Under the pieces are notes generated by a model. That model ran no database searches. It saw nothing but the letters and a program-made list of their open reading frames with translations, and had not been told where the DNA came from. DNA of 64,000 bases, taken from Rhodocyclaceae bacterium (GTDB taxonomy: Bacteria; Pseudomonadota; Gammaproteobacteria; Burkholderiales; CAIKXV01). A program made the translations under genes and the position numbers. Each line of letters starts with the position of its first letter. Position 1 is the first letter of the stretch. This document shows positions 9,055 through 17,816 of the stretch, in pieces. Location: NCBI GenBank assembly GCA_020248265.1, contig JADCHX010000008.1, positions 62,001 through 126,000 on the forward strand, given 5' to 3'.

Positions 9055-10080
9055 CTATTCGGCCTTCGCCCCCGAACTCCTCACCACGGCTCCCCACTTC
9101 TTTATCTCCAGCGGCATCAGCCGGGTCAGTTCATCGGGTGTGCCCGCGACCACGTCGACGCCCATCTCGGACAGCCTCCTGGTGACGTCGGGAATACGCA
9201 GCGCCCTGGCGAAACCGTCATGGAGCCTCAGGGCGACGTCGCGCGGGATGCCGGCCGGCCCCATCAGTGCGTACCAGCCGCTCGACTCGAACCCGGGGAC
9301 GGTCTCCGCCACCGCCGGGACGTCGGGCAGGGAACCGGCGCGCTTGAAGCCGGAAGTACCGATCGCGCGCAGGCGTCCGTTCTGGATGAACGGCATCGCG
9401 GCGAGCACCGTGTTGAACTGGAACTGTACATGGCCGGCCACGGTGTCGTTCAGCGCCTGGCCTGCGCCCTTGTAGGCGACGTTGACGATGTCGATCTTCG
9501 CCATCGACCTCAGCATCTCTACCGCAAGATAGGCCGAGTTGCCGCCGGAGGTACCGGCGGTCAGGGCCCCCGGCCGGGCCCGGGCGAGCGCGATGAACTG
9601 CTTCACGCTGGTCACCGGCAGCGACGGATGCACCACCAGCACGTTCTGCGTCAGCGCGAGCTGGCTGATCATGGTGAAGTCGTTGATCGGATCGAACGGC
9701 AGCTTCGGCAGCAGCGTCGGGTTGATCGCGTGCGGGGTGCTCGCGATCAGCACCGTGTAGCCATCCGCGGGCGACCGGGCGACGAACTCGGTGCCGATGT
9801 TGGTGAAGGCGCCGCCGCGGTTCTCGACGACGACGCTCTGGCCGAAGATCTCGGTCAGTCGCGGGCTCAGCAGGCGCGCCAGGATGTCGGTGCCACCGCC
9901 GGGTACCGCCGGCACCACGATCCGGATGGGTTTCGCGGGGAAGCCTGTCTGCGCGACGGCGGTCTGTGCTGCGATCAGCCCCGGCAACGCTGAGCCGAGC
10001 AGCAGGCCGGCGAAAACCTGGCGCGCGCACTGGCGTCGGCTGGATGTGCGAACAGCGGTGCGGAGGCCCGGCTTCTTCAT
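9055..10080 (-). CDS. Bug/TctC-family periplasmic solute-binding protein
   Basis: About 341 residues from the ATG at 10080, which has GGAGTGG just upstream; an ATG ten codons earlier lacks this. A long Arg-rich signal sequence ends at AVAQ. Landmarks are FPAKPIRIVVPAVPGGGTD, GQSVVVENRGGAFTN, PADGYTVLIA, VVHPSLPVTSV, VAYKGAGQAL and LPDVPAVAETV. It is one of ten family members in the first 30 kb. No transporter membrane genes are adjacent. Confidence 0.86.
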   Translation of the reverse strand: MKKPGLRTAVRTSSRRQCARQVFAGLLLGSALPGLIAAQTAVAQTGFPAKPIRIVVPAVPGGGTDILARLLSPRLTEIFGQSVVVENRGGAFTNIGTEFVARSPADGYTVLIASTPHAINPTLLPKLPFDPINDFTMISQLALTQNVLVVHPSLPVTSVKQFIALARARPGALTAGTSGGNSAYLAVEMLRSMAKIDIVNVAYKGAGQALNDTVAGHVQFQFNTVLAAMPFIQNGRLRAIGTSGFKRAGSLPDVPAVAETVPGFESSGWYALMGPAGIPRDVALRLHDGFARALRIPDVTRRLSEMGVDVVAGTPDELTRLMPLEIKKWGAVVRSSGAKAE

Positions 10081-10200
10081 GAACCACTCCAGACGTTGAC
10101 CAATGCGCACCGACGATGCTGTGGCCGCGCGGGGATCATATCCCGGTCGCCTTGAATTCTCCGTGACAGCGACCGACTGCGCCGATGCTGCGCGGTGCAG

Positions 10201-11757
10201 TCAGGCCATCCCCACCGGCTCAGGCAACGGCTCCTGCCAGTCCCCGGGGCGGCTCATCGCCATGTCCGTCAGTTGCCGTTGCAGTACCGTGCGGTCGGGA
10301 TTGCCGAACAGGTTGTCCATCTCGTGCGGATCGTTCGCCAGGTCGTACAGCTCGCCGGCGCCGGAGCCGAGCTCCAGCGTGAGCTTGGCGGTCTTCGTGC
10401 GCACGCAGCGCAGGTCGAGTGCGAGCCCGGTGCGCGACGGGTGCAGCTTCCATTCGTTGTAGGCGAAGTCGCGGCTGCCTGTGCCGTCGATCAGCGGGCG
10501 CAGGCTGTGCCCCTGCAGTTCGCGGCCGGCGTCGATGCTGCAGTAGTCGTAGAGCGTGGCTGCGGTGTCGAGCGTCGAGACCGGGTCGTCGACGACCTTG
10601 CCCATCGGGATACCCGGGCCGCGGGCGATGTAGCCCACGCGCAGCAGCCCCTCGTACATCATCGGGCCCTTGAGGATCAGGCCGTGGTCGCCGAGCCAGT
10701 CGCCGTGGTCGGTGGTGTAGATCACCAGCGTGTTCTCGGCGAGGCCCATGTCGTGCAGCGCGATCATCATCCGGCCGACGTTGTGGTCGATCAGCGAGAT
10801 CATGCTGTAGTAGTTCGCGATCATGTGCCGGAGCTGCTCGTCGGTTTGCGCCGGTACGCGCGAGCCCTTCGCGCGGTGGGCCAGCATGTCCGGGCGCGTG
10901 AGCTGCGGCTGGCCTTCGAGGCTGGCCTTGTGCCACCACGGGCGGCGCTCGAGGTCGCGCGTGCGATGAAAGGGCAGGTCGACCTCGTCCGGATGGTGCA
11001 TCCGGCTCCAGGGCTCGGGCGCATCGAACGGATGGTGCGGGTCGGGGAACGAGGCCCAGCAGACGAAGGGCTTGTCCTTGTTCTCGCGCATGAATTCGAT
11101 CGTGCGGTCGCCGACCCAGGTCGAGTTGTGGAAGGCGGGCGGCAGTGCCGAATGCCAGGTCTGCGCGGCGCCGACATCCGGTGCAAGGTGGGTTTCGTAG
11201 AGCGTGTTCTTCCAGTCGCCCAGGCCGTCGCCGTAGTACCAGCGCTCGTAGGCCATGCCTCCGGGCGGCTTCTGCGGCAGGGTGCGGTTGTGTCCCTCGA
11301 CCACGAGTTCCACATGCTCGAAGCCCATGTAGGGACCGACCCAGCCAGGCGGGTAATCCTTCATGCTGAACTCGCACTCGGGCGTGCCGGTCGGCTCGAA
11401 GGTGTGCTTGGTCGAGAAGTGCGCCTTGCCGATGAATCCGGTCGAGTAGCCCGCCTGCGCGAAGCGCCCGCCGAAGCCGGCTGCGCCGATCGCCGGATCG
11501 AGGTCCACCCCGTTGTCCCAGACCCGATGGTTCATCGGCAGCAGGCCGGTGAGGATCGATGCGCGCGACGGCTGGCAGACGTTGCTCGGCGTGATGCAGG
11601 TCGAGAAGCGGGTGCCCTGGCGCGCGAGCAGGTCGAGGTGGGGCGTCTTGACCTTCCGTCCCTCGAAGCCGAAGCAGTCACCGCGCTGCTGGTCGGAGGT
11701 GATGAACAGCACGTTCAGCGGACGTGCATCGGTATTGCGGGGCGGGGTGGCGGCCAT
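10201..11757 (-). CDS. Sulfatase (arylsulfatase/choline-sulfatase superfamily)
   Basis: 518 codons. The N-terminal metal-binding strand NVLFITSDQQRGDCFG is followed by the formylglycine signature CQPSRASILTG, with Cys61 as the residue converted to formylglycine. Further alkaline-phosphatase-fold metal ligands appear in LVIYTTDHGDWLGDHGL. There is no convincing signal peptide, so it may be cytoplasmic, as choline-sulfatase-like enzymes are. The substrate is not decided by sequence; phosphonate monoester hydrolases share this fold and motif. It lies 24 bp after the aminotransferase gene on the same strand and is probably co-transcribed. Maturation needs a sulfatase-modifying enzyme not seen here. 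Confidence 0.85.
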   Translation of the reverse strand: MAATPPRNTDARPLNVLFITSDQQRGDCFGFEGRKVKTPHLDLLARQGTRFSTCITPSNVCQPSRASILTGLLPMNHRVWDNGVDLDPAIGAAGFGGRFAQAGYSTGFIGKAHFSTKHTFEPTGTPECEFSMKDYPPGWVGPYMGFEHVELVVEGHNRTLPQKPPGGMAYERWYYGDGLGDWKNTLYETHLAPDVGAAQTWHSALPPAFHNSTWVGDRTIEFMRENKDKPFVCWASFPDPHHPFDAPEPWSRMHHPDEVDLPFHRTRDLERRPWWHKASLEGQPQLTRPDMLAHRAKGSRVPAQTDEQLRHMIANYYSMISLIDHNVGRMMIALHDMGLAENTLVIYTTDHGDWLGDHGLILKGPMMYEGLLRVGYIARGPGIPMGKVVDDPVSTLDTAATLYDYCSIDAGRELQGHSLRPLIDGTGSRDFAYNEWKLHPSRTGLALDLRCVRTKTAKLTLELGSGAGELYDLANDPHEMDNLFGNPDRTVLQRQLTDMAMSRPGDWQEPLPEPVGMA

Positions 11758-11781
11758 CGTGATGTCTTTCGCGGCGCGGTC

Positions 11782-12996
11782 TCAGCTGCGGGTGACGAAG
11801 GTGCCCACTGGTGCGGCCTTGTGTGCTTCGGCCAGGTAGTTCATCGCGGCGGTCACGCCGCCCTTGTCGTGAGGGATGCCGGCGAGTTCCAGCCCCATGC
11901 CGACACCGGCGAGCGTGCCGACCAGCGTCAGGTCGTTGAAGTCGCCGAGGTGGCCGATGCGGAACACCTTGCCCGTGACCTTGCCCAGGCCGCTGCCAAG
12001 CGACATGTCGAAGTGCTGCAGCACCACCTTGCGGAAGGCGGCTTCGTCGCAGCCCTCGGGCATGCGCACGGCGGTAAGCACCGGCGAGTGCTCGTCCTCG
12101 TTCAGGCACTGGATCTCGAGGCCCCAGGCGCGCACCGCGCGGCGGGTGGCTTCGGCATGCCGCTGGTGGCGGGCGAACACGTTGTCGAGCCCTTCTTCGT
12201 GCATCATCGCGATCGCTTCGCGCAGCCCGTACATCAGGTTGGTCGACGGCGTGTACGGGAAGAAGCCGTTGCGGTTCGGTCCGAGCATCTCCTGCCAGCT
12301 CCAGAACGACTTCGGCAGCTTCGAGGCCTTCGCTGCTTCGAGCGCCTTCGGCGACACGGCATTGAACGACAGCCCGGGCGGCAGCATCATGCCCTTCTGC
12401 GAGCCCGCGACGGTGACGTCCACGCCCCATTCGTCGTGGCGGTAGTCGATCGAACCGAGCCCCGAGATGGTGTCGACCATCAGCAGCGCCGGATGGCCGG
12501 CGCGGTCGATCGCCTTGCGCACCTGGTCGATATGCGAGGTGACGCCGGTCGAGGTCTCGTTGTGCACCACGCAGACCGCCTTGATCTCGTGCTTCCGGTC
12601 GGACGCGAGGCGTGCCTCGATCGCCGCCGCGTCGGCACCGCGGCGCCAGGAGTCGTCGCCCACCGCCAGGAATTCCGGCACCAGCCCCAGCCGTTCGGCG
12701 ATGGCTTTCCACAATGACGCGAAATGGCCGGTCTCGTACATCAGCACCTTGTCGCCAGGCGACAGCGTGTTCACCAGCGCGGCCTCCCAGCCGCCCGTGC
12801 CCGAGGCCGGGAACATGATCACTGGGTGCTCGGTACGGAAGATGGTCTTCAGCCCGGCCAGCACGGCGAGCCCCAGTTGCTGGAACTCCGGCCCGCGGTG
12901 GTCGATCGTCGGCCGGTCGATCGCGCGCAGGACGCGGTCGGGTACGTTCGACGGCCCCGGGATCTGCAGGAAGTGGCGGCCGGCGGGGGTGGGCAT
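11782..12996 (-). CDS. Serine-glyoxylate/alanine-glyoxylate-type aminotransferase (class V, PLP)
   Basis: About 404 residues. Motifs include FLQIPGPSNVPDRVL at the N-terminus, FPASGTGGWEAAL (PLP phosphate site), VHNETSTGV, MVDTISGLGS (PLP-binding Asp) and the Schiff-base Lys in VAGSQKGMMLPPG. These are typical of SgaA/AGXT enzymes, which transfer an amino group to glyoxylate from serine or alanine. The start at 12996 has GAGGAG 6 bases upstream. A 10-base dyad at 13048-13057, matching the one at the divergent GntR gene, suggests control by that regulator. Confidence 0.87.
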   Translation of the reverse strand: MPTPAGRHFLQIPGPSNVPDRVLRAIDRPTIDHRGPEFQQLGLAVLAGLKTIFRTEHPVIMFPASGTGGWEAALVNTLSPGDKVLMYETGHFASLWKAIAERLGLVPEFLAVGDDSWRRGADAAAIEARLASDRKHEIKAVCVVHNETSTGVTSHIDQVRKAIDRAGHPALLMVDTISGLGSIDYRHDEWGVDVTVAGSQKGMMLPPGLSFNAVSPKALEAAKASKLPKSFWSWQEMLGPNRNGFFPYTPSTNLMYGLREAIAMMHEEGLDNVFARHQRHAEATRRAVRAWGLEIQCLNEDEHSPVLTAVRMPEGCDEAAFRKVVLQHFDMSLGSGLGKVTGKVFRIGHLGDFNDLTLVGTLAGVGMGLELAGIPHDKGGVTAAMNYLAEAHKAAPVGTFVTRS

Positions 12997-13047
12997 CGAA
13001 CTCTCCTCGAACGAACTACGGAATGGGAACACGGACAGTAGGCAAGA

Positions 13048-13057
13048 TTGTATGCAA
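13048..13057. promoter_or_regulatory. Putative GntR/FCD operator (TTGTATGCAA)
   Basis: The 10-base TTGTATGCAA lies 52 bases upstream of the aminotransferase start. It differs at one base from the perfect palindrome TTGCATGCAA at 13301-13310 before the GntR gene. Short AT-rich palindromes of this form are typical targets of FadR/FCD regulators. Assignment is by similarity of the two sites only. Confidence 0.45.
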
Positions 13058-13105
13058 AGTCAACCCAGAGCCCGCTTCAGACACCGATTTCCAGAGGCCG
13101 GCCGG

Positions 13106-13154
13106 AAGCTGGGGTCAGACCCCGGGGTCAGACCCCGGGGTCTGACCCCAGCTT
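13106..13154. repeat. Long palindrome of GGGGTCAGACCCC units
   Basis: A 49-base near-perfect palindrome begins AAGCTGGGGTCAGACCCC and ends with the complement; only the centre mismatches. It is built from overlapping GGGGTCAGACCCC/GGGGTCTGACCCC units in the 330-bp space between divergent genes. It resembles REP-type palindromic elements. The arms share GGGGTCAG with the inverted repeats at 50722 and 51739. It carries no T-run and is not an obvious terminator. Confidence 0.7.
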
Positions 13155-13217
13155 CTGATCCAAGCACGGGGGGTTCGCGCTTGGTTCCGAAGCTCGGTAG
13201 ACCGCGGGATCGGTAGG

Positions 13218-13238
13218 CCCTGGGGTCAGACCCCAGGG
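13218..13238. repeat. 21-base perfect palindrome, same family
   Basis: CCCTGGGGTCAGACCCCAGGG is a perfect dyad, followed at once by a partial copy (GTCAGCCCCCAGC). It repeats the GGGGTCAGACCCC core of the larger palindrome about 90 bp away. Together they fill much of the 12997-13329 intergenic stretch, in which no gene is visible. Confidence 0.65.
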
Positions 13239-13293
13239 TCAGCCCCCAGCTATCCGCCGGGGGAATGTGTGTCTGACCCGGATTTGGGGTGGA

Positions 13294-13322
13294 TTGCATT
13301 TTGCATGCAATCGGGATAGCTT
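13294..13322 (+). promoter_or_regulatory. GntR-gene promoter overlapped by TTGCATGCAA operator
   Basis: TTGCAT (13294-13299), a 17-base spacer and TAGCTT (13317-13322) form a plausible sigma-70 promoter eight bases before the ATG. The perfect palindrome TTGCATGCAA at 13301-13310 lies inside the spacer, a position suited to autorepression. Evidence is sequence only. Confidence 0.45.
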
Positions 13323-13329
13323 CTGGATC

Positions 13330-14016
13330 ATGGATACCGTTCCCCTCCCTGTCGAGCGCCGCCTGCTGCACGTGGCCGGCATCGATCGGCTGCGCGACAT
13401 GATCATCCAGGGTGAACTCGCGCCCGGCATGAAGCTGAACGAGCGGGTGCTGGCCGAGCGGCTGGGCATTTCGCGCACGCCCCTGCGCGAGGCGATCAAG
13501 TTCCTCGCATCGGAGGGACTGGTCGAACTGCAGCCGAACCGGGGTGCGTTCGTAGCGCTGATCGATGCGCCGCGCGTGCGCGAGGTCTTCCTGGTGCTGG
13601 GCGCTCTCGAGGCGCTGGCCGGGGAACTGGTCTGCGCGCAGGCCACCGATGCGCAGGTCGCGGAGATCCGTGCGCTGCACTACCAGATGGCGTTGCACCA
13701 GATTCGTGGCGACCTCGCGGCCTACTTCCGCTGCAACCAGGACATCCATGCGCGGCTGGTCGAATTCACCGGCAACGCGACCCTCGTGCAGTCCTGGCGT
13801 GCGCTGAACGCGAAGGTGCAGCGGGTGCGCTACATGGCGAACCTGTCCGGCGAACGCTGGCGGCAGGCCGTACGCGAACACGAAACGATGCTCGACGCCC
13901 TGGGCGCACGCGATGGCGCGCGCCTGGGCTCGATCCTGCGCGACCACCTCGCGCACAAGCTGGTGATGGTGCTCGATGCGCTCGACGCCCAGCAGGTCAA
14001 ACCGGAGGCTGGCTGA
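13330..14016 (+). CDS. GntR-family transcriptional regulator, FCD (FadR) type
   Basis: About 228 residues from the ATG at 13330. The winged-helix domain (residues 15-80) includes LRDMIIQGELAPGMKLNE, RLGISRTPLREAIKFL and the wing GLVELQPNRGAF. The C-terminal all-helical FCD ligand domain follows (FRCNQDIHARLVEF; HETMLDALGARD), with His residues suited to metal and carboxylate binding. Such proteins usually repress catabolic operons until a small carboxylate binds. Its stop overlaps the start of the DsbA-like gene by one base (TGATG). Matching dyads flank the divergent region shared with the aminotransferase gene. Confidence 0.88.
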   Translation: MDTVPLPVERRLLHVAGIDRLRDMIIQGELAPGMKLNERVLAERLGISRTPLREAIKFLASEGLVELQPNRGAFVALIDAPRVREVFLVLGALEALAGELVCAQATDAQVAEIRALHYQMALHQIRGDLAAYFRCNQDIHARLVEFTGNATLVQSWRALNAKVQRVRYMANLSGERWRQAVREHETMLDALGARDGARLGSILRDHLAHKLVMVLDALDAQQVKPEAG

Positions 14017-14723
14017 TGGATGCTGATACCGGCGGCAACGCCGATGCAATGGAACCGCTGACGATCGAGGTGGTCTCGGACGTCGTCTGCCCGTGGTGCT
14101 ACATCGGCAAGCGCCGCCTGGAAGCGGCACTCGAGCTGTATGCCAGGGCCCGGCCCGACGCACCGGCACCGAACGTCAGCTTCCATCCGTTCCAGCTGAA
14201 CCCGGACCTGCCGCCCGAGGGCATGCCGCGGGCAGACTATGTCGCACGCAAATGGGGCGGCCGTTCCAGCGCGGATGTCTACGCCCGCGTGTCCGGCGTC
14301 GGCAGGAGCGTCGGCATCGACTTCGAATTCGACCGTATCCTGCGCCAGCCGAACACGAAGGCCGCGCATGCGCTGATCGCGCTTGCCGGCGAGCTTGGCG
14401 TCCAGCCCGGGGTCAAGGAGGCGATGATGCGCGCCTACTTCATCGACGGCCGCGACCTCACCGACACCGGCACGCTGGTGGCGGTCGCCGAAGGTGCCGG
14501 CCTCGATCCGACGCGTGCCCGCGCACACCTGGCCGACCCCGAAGCGCTGCGCGCGATCGACGGCGCCGACCGGCAGGCCCGGAGCATGGGCGTCGAAGGC
14601 GTGCCCTTCTTCATCTTCAACCGGCGCTATGCGGTATCGGGCGCCCAGGAAGCGCAGACCCTGGTCGACGCGATGATCGCCAGCACGAAGCCCGACGACA
14701 CCGAGCCGGCACGGCCGGCCTGA
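14016..14723 (+). CDS. DsbA-family (FrnE-like) oxidoreductase
   Basis: 235 codons. The thioredoxin-fold strand TIEVVSDVVCPWCYIGKRRLE carries the CPWC active site at residues 25-28. The helical insertion and the cis-Pro segment MGVEGVPFFIFNRRY follow, as in FrnE and 2-hydroxychromene-2-carboxylate isomerase relatives. There is no signal peptide, so it is probably cytoplasmic. The family includes disulfide isomerases and small-molecule isomerases; the function here is unassigned. It is translationally coupled to the GntR gene and 19 bp before the dehydrogenase gene, so it belongs to the same operon. Confidence 0.83.
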   Translation: MDADTGGNADAMEPLTIEVVSDVVCPWCYIGKRRLEAALELYARARPDAPAPNVSFHPFQLNPDLPPEGMPRADYVARKWGGRSSADVYARVSGVGRSVGIDFEFDRILRQPNTKAAHALIALAGELGVQPGVKEAMMRAYFIDGRDLTDTGTLVAVAEGAGLDPTRARAHLADPEALRAIDGADRQARSMGVEGVPFFIFNRRYAVSGAQEAQTLVDAMIASTKPDDTEPARPA

Positions 14724-14742
14724 ACACGGACACGACACTCGA

Positions 14743-17739
14743 ATGAACGCGCCTGCACGACCTGGGGAATTCACCGTCCACTTCCACCCGCGCCGCGGCG
14801 ACGGCGCACTCGCCGACCTGCTGCGGCGCGAGATCGAAGGCGAGGTGCTGTTCGACCGCTTCTCGCGCGGCCGCTACTCGACCGATGCGTCGATCTACCA
14901 GGTCGACCCGGTCGGCGTGGTGATCCCCAGGAACGAGCGCGATGCCGAGACTGCCTTCCGCATCGCGCTCGACCAGGGCATCCCTGTGATGCCGCGCGGC
15001 GGCGGCACCTCGCAGTGCGGCCAGACCGTCGGCGCGGCACTGGTGATCGACCTGTCGCGCCACGTGAACCAGGTGCTCGAGTTCGACAAGGAGGCGCGCA
15101 CGGTGTGGGTGCAGCCGGGCATCGTGCTCGACCACCTGAACGCATGGCTCAAGCCGCACGGCCTCTGGTATCCGGTCGACGTGTCGACCAGCGCGCAGGC
15201 GACCATCGGCGGCATGACCGGCAACAACAGCTGCGGTTCGCGCTCGATCCACTACGGCAACATGGTCGACAACGTGCTCGCAGTCGAGGCGATCACCGCA
15301 GCCGGCGATGCATTCATGTTCGACGAATCCGCGCCGTCGCATCCGGTCTACCGTGGGCTGGTCGACCGGGTGCAGGGAATCGTAAAGCGCGAGCTGGAAG
15401 AGATCGCGTTCCGCTATCCGGACGTGATCCGCAACGTCGCCGGCTACAACCTGAACCGGCTGGTACAGCCCGGCTTCAACATGGCGCACCTGCTGGTCGG
15501 GTCCGAGGGCACGCTGGCCTACTCGCGCCGGATAAAGCTGAAGCTCTCCCCGCTGCCGGTGCACAAGGCGCTCGGCGTCTGCCACTTCCCGACCTTCCGG
15601 CAGGCGATGGACGCAGCCCAGCACATCGTCAAGCTCGGCCCGGTCGCGGTCGAGGCGGTCGACCGGACGATGATCGCGCTCGCGCGCTCCAACCCTGCCT
15701 TCCTTCCGATCGTCGAGCGCTGCGTGAAGGGCGACCCGGACGCGATCCTGCTGGTCGAGTTCGCCGGCGACGGTTCGCCCGAGAACCAGGCCGAGAACCT
15801 GCGCCGGCTGAAGCAGCTGGGCGAACTGATGGCCGACCAGCTCGGCCTGCCGGGCGGCGTGGTCGAGATCACCGACGCGAAGCTGCAGAAGGAACTGTGG
15901 GACGTACGCAAGGCGGGCCTGAACATCATGATGTCGATGAAGGGCGACGGCAAGCCGGTGTCGTTCATCGAGGATTGCGCGGTGCCGCTCGAACACCTGG
16001 CCGACTACACCTCGCGCCTCACCGAGGTGTTCCACCGCAACGGCACCACCGGCACCTGGTATGCACATGCATCGGTGGGCTGCCTGCATGTGCGGCCGAT
16101 CCTCGACATGCGGCGCGAGGGTGCGGTGCAGATGCGCGCGATCGCCGATGAGGCGATGGCGCTGGTGCGCGAATACAAGGGCGCCTACTCCGGAGAGCAT
16201 GGCGACGGGCTTGTACGCTCGGAGTGGATAGAACCGTTCTACGGTTCGAAGCTCACCCGCGCGTTCGAGGAAGTGAAGGACCTGTTCGATCCGCGCGGGC
16301 TGCTCAATCCCGGCAAGATCGTGCGGCCGCCGAAGCAGGACGACCGCACGCTGTACCGCTTCAAGCCCGGTTATGCGGCCGACCCGATCGACACCGCCCT
16401 CGACTGGAGCGACGCGACCGAAGACGCGACCGCGCCCGGCGCACGCAGCGCCGGCTTCTCGAAGGCCATCGAGGCATGCAACAACAACGGGCATTGCCGC
16501 AAGTTCGACGCGGGCACGATGTGCCCATCGTATCGCGCGACCGGCGACGAGCAGCACCTGACCCGCGGCCGCGCGAACACGCTGCGCCTGGCGATCTCCG
16601 GCCAGCTCGGTCCCGACGCGTTCACCTCGGAAGAGATGTACCGCACGATGGAGCTTTGCGTGTCGTGCAAGGGCTGCAAGCGCGAGTGCCCGACCGGCGT
16701 CGACATGGCGAAGATGAAGGTCGAGTTCCTCGGCCACTACAAGAAGAAGCACGGCCTGACCCTGCGCGACCGGCTCGTGGCCTTCCTGCCGCGCTATGCG
16801 CCGCTCGCCTCGCGTTTCTCCGCGCTGATGAACCTGCGCAACGCGCTGCCCGGTGCGGCCACCCTGTCGGAGAAATTCACCGGCCTGAGCGCGAGGCGCT
16901 CGCTGCCGACCTGGCATCGCCGGCCCTTCCATGATCGCGAGGCCGCAGCCGACGGCTCGGCCGCGACCGCTGCGCCGCAACCAGGACGCGAGGTCGTGCT
17001 GCTGGTCGATACGTTCAACCGCTACTTCGAACCGGAGAACGCCCGTGCGGCGATTGCGGTGCTGCGGGCGGCCGGCTACACGGTGCACACGGCGAAGGCT
17101 GCCGACAGTGACCGGCCGCTGTGCTGCGGCCGCACCTTCCTGTCGGCCGGCCTGGTCGACGAGGCAAAGGCCGAGGCACGGCGGTCGCTCGATGCGCTGA
17201 AGCCGTATGTCGAGCGCGGCGTGCCGGTGGTCGGCCTCGAGCCATCGTGCCTGCTGGGACTGCGCGACGAGTGGCAGTCGATGCTGCCCAAGGCCGAGGC
17301 AGCACCGGTGGGGGCTGCTGCCCTGCTGTTCGAGGAGTTCCTCGCGCGCGAACTGTCGGCCGGCCGCCTGCAACTGCCGCTGAAGGCGATCGAGCAGACG
17401 AAGGCGATGCTGCATGGCCACTGCCACCAGAAGGCATTCGACGCCATGCCGGCGGTCGAGCAGGTGCTGAAGCTGGTGCCGGGCCTGTCGGTGGAGACGA
17501 TCGAGGCGACCTGCTGCGGCATGGCCGGCAGTTTCGGCTACGAGGCCGAGCACTACGAGACGTCGATGAAGATCGGCGAACTGTCGGTGCTGCCGAAGAT
17601 GCGTGCGGCTGCCGGCGATGCACTGCTCGTCGCCGACGGCACCAGCTGCCGGCATCAGATCCGTGACGGTGCGCAGCGCGGGGCGGTGCATGTGGCACGC
17701 GTGCTGGAGCGGGCACTGGCAACGGGGGGCGGCCGCTGA
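14743..17739 (+). CDS. YdiJ-type FAD-linked oxidase with Fe-S and CCG domains
   Basis: 998 codons, close to E. coli YdiJ in length. The N-terminal PCMH-type FAD domain has VMPRGGGTSQCGQT, IGGMTGNNSCGSRS and NVAGYNLNRLV. The oxidase C-domain ends in GEHGDGLVRSEW and LFDPRGLLNPGKIV. Fe-S clusters follow at about residue 579 (CNNNGHC...CPSYRAT) and about 638 (CVSCKGCKRECPTG). Two CCG motifs lie near 793 (CCGRTFLSAG) and 924 (CCGMAGSFGYE). Members oxidise D-2-hydroxy acids (D-lactate, D-2-hydroxyglutarate) and pass electrons to the respiratory chain. The exact substrate is open. The gene is third in the gntR operon, consistent with 2-hydroxyacid use. Confidence 0.88.
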   Translation: MNAPARPGEFTVHFHPRRGDGALADLLRREIEGEVLFDRFSRGRYSTDASIYQVDPVGVVIPRNERDAETAFRIALDQGIPVMPRGGGTSQCGQTVGAALVIDLSRHVNQVLEFDKEARTVWVQPGIVLDHLNAWLKPHGLWYPVDVSTSAQATIGGMTGNNSCGSRSIHYGNMVDNVLAVEAITAAGDAFMFDESAPSHPVYRGLVDRVQGIVKRELEEIAFRYPDVIRNVAGYNLNRLVQPGFNMAHLLVGSEGTLAYSRRIKLKLSPLPVHKALGVCHFPTFRQAMDAAQHIVKLGPVAVEAVDRTMIALARSNPAFLPIVERCVKGDPDAILLVEFAGDGSPENQAENLRRLKQLGELMADQLGLPGGVVEITDAKLQKELWDVRKAGLNIMMSMKGDGKPVSFIEDCAVPLEHLADYTSRLTEVFHRNGTTGTWYAHASVGCLHVRPILDMRREGAVQMRAIADEAMALVREYKGAYSGEHGDGLVRSEWIEPFYGSKLTRAFEEVKDLFDPRGLLNPGKIVRPPKQDDRTLYRFKPGYAADPIDTALDWSDATEDATAPGARSAGFSKAIEACNNNGHCRKFDAGTMCPSYRATGDEQHLTRGRANTLRLAISGQLGPDAFTSEEMYRTMELCVSCKGCKRECPTGVDMAKMKVEFLGHYKKKHGLTLRDRLVAFLPRYAPLASRFSALMNLRNALPGAATLSEKFTGLSARRSLPTWHRRPFHDREAAADGSAATAAPQPGREVVLLVDTFNRYFEPENARAAIAVLRAAGYTVHTAKAADSDRPLCCGRTFLSAGLVDEAKAEARRSLDALKPYVERGVPVVGLEPSCLLGLRDEWQSMLPKAEAAPVGAAALLFEEFLARELSAGRLQLPLKAIEQTKAMLHGHCHQKAFDAMPAVEQVLKLVPGLSVETIEATCCGMAGSFGYEAEHYETSMKIGELSVLPKMRAAAGDALLVADGTSCRHQIRDGAQRGAVHVARVLERALATGGGR

Positions 17740-17816
17740 CCGCGCCAGCGGCCGGGCCTGCGCCCGGCGAGGCCATCGGCTCGACGCTGCCGGTCACCCA
17801 TCGCCAGGTCTGGGCG

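Noticed and set aside
10195-12717. 840-codon plus-strand open frame over the sulfatase and aminotransferase genes
   Set aside because: It is a shadow of two well-supported minus-strand enzymes.
14617-17691. 1024-codon open frame antisense to the YdiJ-like gene
   Set aside because: Composition is the His/Arg/Ala-rich shadow of a high-GC gene; the plus strand carries FAD, Fe-S and CCG motifs.
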